DNA of 43,463 nucleotides from Clostridiaceae bacterium (lineage in GTDB: Bacteria; Bacillota; Clostridia; Oscillospirales; Acutalibacteraceae), in contig JAEDFL010000013.1 in NCBI GenBank assembly GCA_016292785.1, positions 1-43,463 of the forward strand. Direction: 5' to 3'. The translations under genes and the position numbers were made by a program. The notes beneath the pieces are model-generated. The model was not told the origin of the DNA. It ran no database searches and saw only the letters and a program-made list of their open reading frames with translations. Of the stretch, positions 38,223 through 43,463 are shown one piece after another. Each line of letters starts with the position of its first letter. The first letter of the stretch is position 1.

Positions 38223-39737
38223 TTATTTAATCATCGACTCGCCGGTCATTTCCTTAGGCTGAGGAAGTCCCATGATCTGAAGCATTGTGGGAGCAAGGTC
38301 GCAAAGCTTGCCCGTCTCCCTGAGCTCGCAGTCATAGCCGACAACGCAAAGGGGAACAGGGTTCGTTGAATGGGGTGTGAACGGGTTGCCGTCCTCGCCG
38401 ATCATCTTGTCGGCGTTGCCGTGATCGGCGGTGATGAGAACTGCTCCGCCCATGCTCAGAGCCGCATCGCAAACTCTGCCCACGCACTCGTCAACAGCCT
38501 CGACAGCCTTAACCGCTGCGTCAAAAACTCCTGTGTGACCGACCATATCGCAGTTAGCGAAGTTGAGAATAACAACATCGTACTTGTCGGATTTGATCTG
38601 CTCGCAGACTGCGTCGCAAACCTCGTATGCGCTCATCTCCGGCTTGAGGTCAAAGGTTGCAACATCGGGGGAGTTGATAAGGATTCTGTCCTCGCCCTCA
38701 AATGTCTTTTCCTCGCCGCCGTTAAAGAAGAATGTAACGTGAGCATATTTCTGAGTTTCGGCGATTCTGAGCTGAGTTTTGCCCTGAGAAGCAAGGTATT
38801 CGCCCATCGTCATTTTAAGCTCCTCGGGAGGGAACGCAACCGTTACGTTCGGCATGGTCTCATCATACTGAGTCATACATACATATGTCAGAGGGAAGAA
38901 GCCTTTCTTTCTTTCGAAGCCGTCAAACTGCTCGTCAACGAAGGTTCTTGTGATCTGTCTTGCACGGTCGGGACGGAAATTGAAGAATACAACGCTGTCG
39001 TTCTCCTTGATAAGACCGTCCTTGTTGATGACGGTCGGAACGATGAACTCGTCCGTTACGCCGTTAGCATAGGATTCCTCCATGCTCTTAACGGCGCAGT
39101 CAGCCTGGATACCCTCACCGTAGACCATTGCGGCATATGCTTTCTCGACTCTGTCCCAAGCAAAGTCACGATCCATAGCATAGTAGCGTCCCATAACCGT
39201 TGCGATATCGCCGACGCCAAGCTCCTTTGTCTTGTCATAAACGTCCTTGATAAAGCCGACGCCCGAAGTTACAGAAACGTCACGTCCGTCCATAATGCAG
39301 TGAACGTAAACCTTGTCAAGTCCCTGTCTCTTTGCCATTTCAAGAAGTCCGAAAAGATGCTCAATATGGCTGTGAACGCCGCCGTCGGAGAGAAGTCCGA
39401 CAAGGTGGAGAGCCGTACCGTTCTTCTTGCAGTTTTCGCAGGCGTCAAGGAGAGGCTTATTCTCGAAGAAATCGCCGTCCTGAATGGACTTGGAGATCTT
39501 GACAAGCATCTGATAAACAACACGTCCTGCGCCGATGTTTGTATGACCTACTTCGCTGTTACCCATCTGACCATCGGGGAGACCGACGTCAAGTCCGGAA
39601 GCGCCGATCGTAGTAAACGGGTTTTCCTTAAAAAGCTTTGTAAGATTGGGTGTATTTGCGGCCTCGATTGCGTTTCCGTTTGCGCCGGGATTGATGCCGA
39701 AGCCGTCCATAATGCATAATACAACAGGTCTTTTCAT
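38223..39737 (-). CDS. gpmI: 2,3-bisphosphoglycerate-independent phosphoglycerate mutase
   Basis: This is a 504-aa metalloenzyme of the alkaline-phosphatase superfamily interconverting 3- and 2-phosphoglycerate. It begins RPVVLCIMDGFGIN with the first metal Asp; the catalytic Ser is in GQMGNSEVGHTNIG. VHCIMDGRDV, GRYYAMDRD, FFNFRPDRARQI and VLITADHGNADKM supply the remaining family blocks. Full family length. Last gene of the glycolytic operon. A long open frame on the opposite strand (38370-39719) is a codon-bias shadow. Confidence 0.96.
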   Translation of the reverse strand: MKRPVVLCIMDGFGINPGANGNAIEAANTPNLTKLFKENPFTTIGASGLDVGLPDGQMGNSEVGHTNIGAGRVVYQMLVKISKSIQDGDFFENKPLLDACENCKKNGTALHLVGLLSDGGVHSHIEHLFGLLEMAKRQGLDKVYVHCIMDGRDVSVTSGVGFIKDVYDKTKELGVGDIATVMGRYYAMDRDFAWDRVEKAYAAMVYGEGIQADCAVKSMEESYANGVTDEFIVPTVINKDGLIKENDSVVFFNFRPDRARQITRTFVDEQFDGFERKKGFFPLTYVCMTQYDETMPNVTVAFPPEELKMTMGEYLASQGKTQLRIAETQKYAHVTFFFNGGEEKTFEGEDRILINSPDVATFDLKPEMSAYEVCDAVCEQIKSDKYDVVILNFANCDMVGHTGVFDAAVKAVEAVDECVGRVCDAALSMGGAVLITADHGNADKMIGEDGNPFTPHSTNPVPLCVVGYDCELRETGKLCDLAPTMLQIMGLPQPKEMTGESMIK

Positions 39738-39778
39738 AATATTTCACCACTTTCAAAATCAGAGGACTGCCACATTCA

Positions 39779-39860
39779 GAGCAGACAAGGAGCAAATTAA
39801 GTAAGGTAAATCTGCTCCTTTTGGTTTTTTACACTTACGGTGTAAGAAAACGTTCTGCAT
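39779..39860. other. hairpins between tpiA and gpmI
   Basis: An AAGGAGCA/TGCTCCTT hairpin (about 39788-39821) and a TTACAC/GTGTAA hairpin (about 39832-39847) lie in the 158-bp gap. The T-run is on the plus strand, so for the operon these are more likely processing or stability elements than terminators. Confidence 0.4.
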
Positions 39861-39895
39861 CAAAATGCGCCAGCCCTGTTTTTTAATCAGATAAA

Positions 39896-40663
39896 TTATT
39901 TGCTTGCAGCCTTAACGATAGCCGCAAAGTCGGGAGCCTTGAGGGATGCGCCGCCGATAAGTCCGCCGTCAACATCTTCCTTATCAAGAAGCTCGTCCGC
40001 ATTCTTGGCATTCATTGATCCGCCGTACTGAACAACAAACTTGTCAGCCGCTTCCTTGTCGTAAAGCTCGGCGATAAGCTCACGGATTGCCTTGCAGACC
40101 TCCTCGGCCTGATCGGCAGTAGCCGTTTTGCCTGTTCCGATAGCCCATACAGGCTCGTAAGCGATGATAACTCTGTCAAGCTCTTCCTTGGAAACACCGG
40201 CAAGAGCGATCTTAACCTGAGAGGAAACAACCTCCATAGTGATGTTCTGCTCACGCTGTTCAAGATATTCACCGACGCAGAGGATAACAGTCATACCGTT
40301 GTCAAGAGCGGCTCTTGTACGGTCGTGAACGGTAACGTCTGTGTCGCCGAAGTATGTTCTTCTCTCGCTGTGGCCTGTGATAACGATATCAACGCCGCAA
40401 GCCTTGAGCATCTCTGCGGAAACCTCACCGGTGAATGCGCCGCTTGCCGCCCAATGGCAGTTCTCGGCACCGATTTTGATGTTTGAGCCTTTAGCAGCCT
40501 CAAGAGCGGCAAAAAGGTCAACATAGGGAACGCAGCAAACAACATCACAGTCTGCGTCTGCAACGAGTGGCTTTATCTCGTTGATGAGAGCTGTTGTCTC
40601 TGCGGGAGTTTTATTCATTTTCCAGTTACCTGCGATAACTGCTTTACGAAGTGATTTGTTCAT
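39896..40663 (-). CDS. tpiA: triose-phosphate isomerase
   Basis: This 255-aa TIM barrel has the substrate Lys in IAGNWKMNKT, the electrophilic His in ITGHSERRTYFG (about residue 98), the catalytic Glu in IAYEPVWAIGTGKTAT (loop 6) and the phosphate loops YGGSMN and GLIGGASL. It interconverts dihydroxyacetone phosphate and glyceraldehyde-3-phosphate. It follows pgk by 15 nt. Confidence 0.97.
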   Translation of the reverse strand: MNKSLRKAVIAGNWKMNKTPAETTALINEIKPLVADADCDVVCCVPYVDLFAALEAAKGSNIKIGAENCHWAASGAFTGEVSAEMLKACGVDIVITGHSERRTYFGDTDVTVHDRTRAALDNGMTVILCVGEYLEQREQNITMEVVSSQVKIALAGVSKEELDRVIIAYEPVWAIGTGKTATADQAEEVCKAIRELIAELYDKEAADKFVVQYGGSMNAKNADELLDKEDVDGGLIGGASLKAPDFAAIVKAASK

Positions 40664-40678
40664 TTTAACTGCCTCCGA

Positions 40679-41869
40679 TTATTTATCGTTAAGAGCTTCA
40701 ATTCCGGGAAGCTTCTTGCCCTCAAGGAATTCGAGAGAAGCACCGCCGCCTGTTGAGATATGTGACATCTTATCCGCGAAGCCGAGCTTCTGAACAGCCG
40801 CAGCCGAATCGCCGCCGCCGATGATTGAGATTGCGCCTGACTCTGCAACTGCTGTTGCAACTGCGATTGTACCTGCGGCGAAGTTATCCCACTCGGAAAC
40901 GCCCATAGGTCCGTTCCAGATTACTGTTCCGCTGCCCTTGATAGCGTCTGCGAAAAGCTCCTGGGTTTTCGGTCCGATGTCAAGTCCCATCCAACCGTCG
41001 GGAATGCTGTCGCTGTCGATAATCTGAGCCTCTGTATCGGGCTTGTACTCTTTACCTACTTTATTGTCAACCGGGATAAGGAACTTAACGCCCTTTTCCT
41101 TAGCTGTGTTCATCATATTCTTAGCGTCTTCAATTCTGTCTTCCTCAAGAAGAGAATTGCCGATGCTGTAGCCGAGAGCCTTCATAAAGGTATATGCCAT
41201 ACCGCCGCCGACGATGATGGTGTCGCACTTGTCAAGGAGATTTGTGATAACACCGATCTTGTCGGAAACCTTAGCTCCGCCGAGGATAGCAACAAGGGGA
41301 CGCTTCGGGTTTGCGAGTGCGCCGCCGATGAACTCGATCTCTTTCTGAATGAGGTAACCGCAGGCTGCCGGAAGATAGTCGGCAACACCTGTTGTTGAGC
41401 TGTGAGCTCTGTGAGCGGAACCGAATGCGTCATTTACATAGAGGTCTGCAAGAGAAGCAAGCTTCTTTGAGAACTCGGGATCATTCTTTGTTTCTTCCTT
41501 ATGGAAACGAACGTTTTCAAGAAGCATTACATCGCCGTCGTTAAGAGAAGCGGCAATCGACTGTGCGCTTTCGCCGACAACATCCTTTGCCATTTTAACT
41601 TCCTTACCGAGAAGCTCGGAAAGACGAACGGCAACAGGAGCAAGTGAAAATTCGGGATTGAACTCGCCCTTAGGTCTGCCGAGGTGAGAGCAAAGGATAA
41701 CCTTTGCATTGTGGTCGATAAGATACTTAATAGTGGGGAGAGAAGCAACAATACGCTTGTCGCTTGTGATAACTCCGTCCTTGAGAGGAACGTTAAAGTC
41801 GCAGCGTACAAGAACCTTCTTGCCGTTTACGTCAAGATCCTCAACGGTCTTTTTGTTAAGAGCTTCCAT
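40679..41869 (-). CDS. pgk: phosphoglycerate kinase
   Basis: This is a 396-aa kinase making ATP from 1,3-bisphosphoglycerate. Family blocks are VLVRCDFNVPLKDG, VILCSHLGRPKGE, LLENVRFHKEET, AILGGAKVSDKI and SIIGGGDSAAAV. The ATG at 41867-41869 is 8-12 nt after GAAAGGAAG; an in-frame extension to 41944 has no family similarity. First gene of pgk-tpiA-gpmI. Confidence 0.97.
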   Translation of the reverse strand: MEALNKKTVEDLDVNGKKVLVRCDFNVPLKDGVITSDKRIVASLPTIKYLIDHNAKVILCSHLGRPKGEFNPEFSLAPVAVRLSELLGKEVKMAKDVVGESAQSIAASLNDGDVMLLENVRFHKEETKNDPEFSKKLASLADLYVNDAFGSAHRAHSSTTGVADYLPAACGYLIQKEIEFIGGALANPKRPLVAILGGAKVSDKIGVITNLLDKCDTIIVGGGMAYTFMKALGYSIGNSLLEEDRIEDAKNMMNTAKEKGVKFLIPVDNKVGKEYKPDTEAQIIDSDSIPDGWMGLDIGPKTQELFADAIKGSGTVIWNGPMGVSEWDNFAAGTIAVATAVAESGAISIIGGGDSAAAVQKLGFADKMSHISTGGGASLEFLEGKKLPGIEALNDK

Positions 41870-41915
41870 TATTGATCTTCCTTTCAGAATTGTTTTTATA
41901 TTTTCTATCCGTCCT

Positions 41916-41944
41916 ATTCTATAACAAATTGAGAAATTTTTCAA
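41916..41944 (-). promoter_or_regulatory. promoter of the pgk operon
   Basis: On the minus strand TTGAAA (41939-41944), 17-bp spacer, TAGAAT (41916-41921). Confidence 0.7.
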
Positions 41945-42076
41945 GACTAAATAGCCAAAAAATTAACAATATATCAGTATAAACATAAAATTAGCAAATT
42001 TTTGGATTTTATTCACCATTTTGTTCAAAGAAAATATAATCAATTTCAAGTTTATCTTAAAATAACAAAAACAATG

Positions 42077-42105
42077 TTGACAAAGAATTAACATAAAGGT
42101 ATAAT
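42077..42105 (+). promoter_or_regulatory. promoter of serC
   Basis: TTGACA (42077-42082), 17-bp spacer, TATAAT (42100-42105): a perfect consensus promoter 37 nt before the ATG. Confidence 0.85.
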
Positions 42106-42142
42106 ATTTCAGTAAATAATTTGTTCTATCGGAGGTTTTATT

Positions 42143-43225
42143 ATGGGTAGAGTGTATAATTTTTCAGCAGGTCCGTCTATGCTCCCGGAGTCGGTTTTGA
42201 ACAAGGCCGCCGCAGAGATGCTTGACTACGGCGGAACAGGCACTTCGGTTATGGAGATGTCCCACCGCTCAAAGGCTTTTCAGGGCATCATCGACTCGGC
42301 GGAGGCTCTTGTAAGAGAGATCTACAAGGTTCCCGACAATTACAAGGTGCTTTTCCTTCAGGGCGGTGCTTCAACTCAGTTTGCGGCTATTCCGCTCAAC
42401 TTTATGAACGGAACAGGCAAGGCTGATTACATCATAACAGGTCGTTGGGCAAATCAGGCCTTCAAGGAGGCTAAGAAATACGGCGATGTTGTTGCCGCGG
42501 CTTCATCTGAGGATAAGACTTATACATATATCCCCAAGACAACCCGTGAGAGCTTCCGTTCCGACGTTGACTATGTATACTATTGTATGAACAACACGAT
42601 TTACGGAACAACCTTCAAGTATATTCCCGACACCGGCGATACTCCGCTTATTGCAGACGTTTCGTCCTGCTTCTTCTCGGAGCCGCTCGACATTTCAAAG
42701 TTTGCTATGGTTTACGGCGGCGCACAGAAGAATGTTGCTCCCGCAGGTCTTGTTATCGCTATTATCCGTGAGGATATGCTCGGCAATGCCCGTGACTACA
42801 CACCGACAATGCTTGACTATAAGATCCATGCCGATAACGGCTCAATGTATAACACTCCGCCGTGCTACACGATTTATATGTGCAAGCTCGTTCTTGAGTG
42901 GATCAAGAGCATCGGCGGTCTTGACGCAATGAAGGCAAGAAACGAGGCAAAGGCAAAGATCCTCTACGATTATCTTGATTCAAGCAAGCTCTTCAAGGGC
43001 ACGGTTGTAAAGGAGGATCGTTCTCTTATGAACGTTCCGTTCGTTATCGGTGACAAGGATATGGAAGCAAAGTTCATTGCCGAGGCGGCAGAGGCAGGCT
43101 TTATCAACCTCAAGGGACACAAGACTGTCGGCGGCATGAGAGCTTCTATTTATAATGCAATGCCGATCGAGGGCGTTGAAAAGCTCGTTGAGTTTATGAA
43201 GAAGTTTGAGGAAGCTAATTCATAA
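42143..43225 (+). CDS. serC: phosphoserine aminotransferase
   Basis: This 360-aa class V aminotransferase starts RVYNFSAGPSMLPESVL, with SVMEMSHRSKAF and FLQGGASTQFAAIPLNF for cofactor phosphate binding. The PLP lysine is in YGGAQKNVAPAGLVI (about residue 196). ATPPC-like TPPCYTIYM and KGHKTVGGMRASIYNA complete the pattern. It makes phosphoserine from phosphohydroxypyruvate and glutamate. The ribosome site is CGGAGG. The serA gene often found next to it would lie beyond the window. Confidence 0.96.
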   Translation: MGRVYNFSAGPSMLPESVLNKAAAEMLDYGGTGTSVMEMSHRSKAFQGIIDSAEALVREIYKVPDNYKVLFLQGGASTQFAAIPLNFMNGTGKADYIITGRWANQAFKEAKKYGDVVAAASSEDKTYTYIPKTTRESFRSDVDYVYYCMNNTIYGTTFKYIPDTGDTPLIADVSSCFFSEPLDISKFAMVYGGAQKNVAPAGLVIAIIREDMLGNARDYTPTMLDYKIHADNGSMYNTPPCYTIYMCKLVLEWIKSIGGLDAMKARNEAKAKILYDYLDSSKLFKGTVVKEDRSLMNVPFVIGDKDMEAKFIAEAAEAGFINLKGHKTVGGMRASIYNAMPIEGVEKLVEFMKKFEEANS

Positions 43226-43269
43226 ATAAAAACACACAGGCTGTTATCTTAAAGTCAGATGGCACAAAG

Positions 43270-43411
43270 CAGGCTTCCCCCTTGAGGGGAAGCTGTCGCA
43301 TAAGCGACTGATGAGGTGGAAAAGCCAAGTTTTGATTTCATTAAATTGCTGTGATTAAAACTTGCCACCTCATCCGAGCGGCGCAATCCGCCGCCCACCT
43401 TCCCCTCAAGG
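43270..43411. repeat. MITE-like GC-rich inverted repeat
   Basis: CCTTGAGGGGAAG (43280-43292) has its exact inverse at 43399-43411. GATGAGGTGG and CAAGTTTT in the left half have inverses in the right half in the same order, so the element folds into a long cruciform-like hairpin; the two arms also hold sub-hairpins (CTTCCCC/GGGGAAG, GTCGC/GCGAC, GGCGG/CCGCC). From memory, closely similar repeats are scattered in intergenic regions of many gut clostridia. It has no coding capacity. Confidence 0.75.
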
Positions 43412-43463
43412 CAATGTCATTAACTTAAGAAAAAGTGAAAAACATTAGTTCAAATTACTGTTT

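Noticed and set aside
38370..39719. 449-codon open frame opposite gpmI
   Set aside because: It is exactly antisense to a highly conserved glycolytic gene, has no ribosome site and no family pattern; a codon-bias shadow.

Overview
The window looks like chromosome of a gut-type, spore-lineage Clostridia, most likely Oscillospiraceae/Ruminococcaceae. The evidence is moderate GC, GGAGG-type ribosome sites, TTGACA/TATAAT promoters with 17-bp spacers, a yaaL-bofA sporulation pair, DUF1292, a BceRS-like two-component system, and carbohydrate genes typical of fibre-using clostridia. No species is named because nothing here identifies one.

Positions 1 to about 3300 are the end of an integrated mobile element. 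All its genes are on the minus strand: a broken or recoded small gene, a second one, a winged-helix replication-type protein, an OB-fold membrane protein, and two small DNA-binding-like proteins. It ends in a long helically phased repeat array, four AAAAGCACAC boxes and the 3' part of a tRNA-Arg(ACG) gene with its terminator, which is an attachment site. Three consecutive element genes each carry one in-frame TAG where glutamine would fit, and none of the 41 coding ends I checked in the window uses TAG as stop.

Positions 3381-11495 form a sucrose/fructo-oligosaccharide system: a LacI repressor, two near-identical operators around a strong promoter, then an operon for a sugar ABC transporter (lipoprotein, two permeases, ATPase), a GH32 fructosidase, a PfkB fructokinase and an HPr-like protein lacking the catalytic His. 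A 600-bp gap with an IS3 remnant follows. Then come a beta-helix protein and a divergent GH31 glycosidase, and a minus-strand operon of an orphan family 5 lipoprotein, VanZ-like protein, SGNH protein and MBOAT acyltransferase. Next are rmuC, a GH3 beta-glucosidase and a secreted protein with two metallophosphoesterase domains.

Positions 27718-35292 hold a metallophosphoesterase-thyA-folA-polysaccharide deacetylase operon (minus), yaaL-bofA, an HI0933-type flavoprotein, a GHL10 lipoprotein, a CmpB-like membrane protein, a hypothetical protein directly behind a 6S RNA gene that I identify from its structure, and a DUF1292 protein.

Positions 35414-36316 are the most unusual part. A strong promoter and a strong terminator bracket about 870 nt with no ordinary gene. 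It contains a 16-codon ORF and about twelve copies of a roughly 50-nt unit built on a Shine-Dalgarno-like GAGAGAGTGAGT. Seven units continue into ATG-two codons-TAA, that is, tripeptide ORFs whose start and stop are kept while the two inner codons vary. I know of no described family that matches. It faces a BceRS-like histidine kinase/response regulator pair.

The right end is core metabolism: pgk-tpiA-gpmI (minus), serC (plus), and a GC-rich inverted-repeat MITE-like element.
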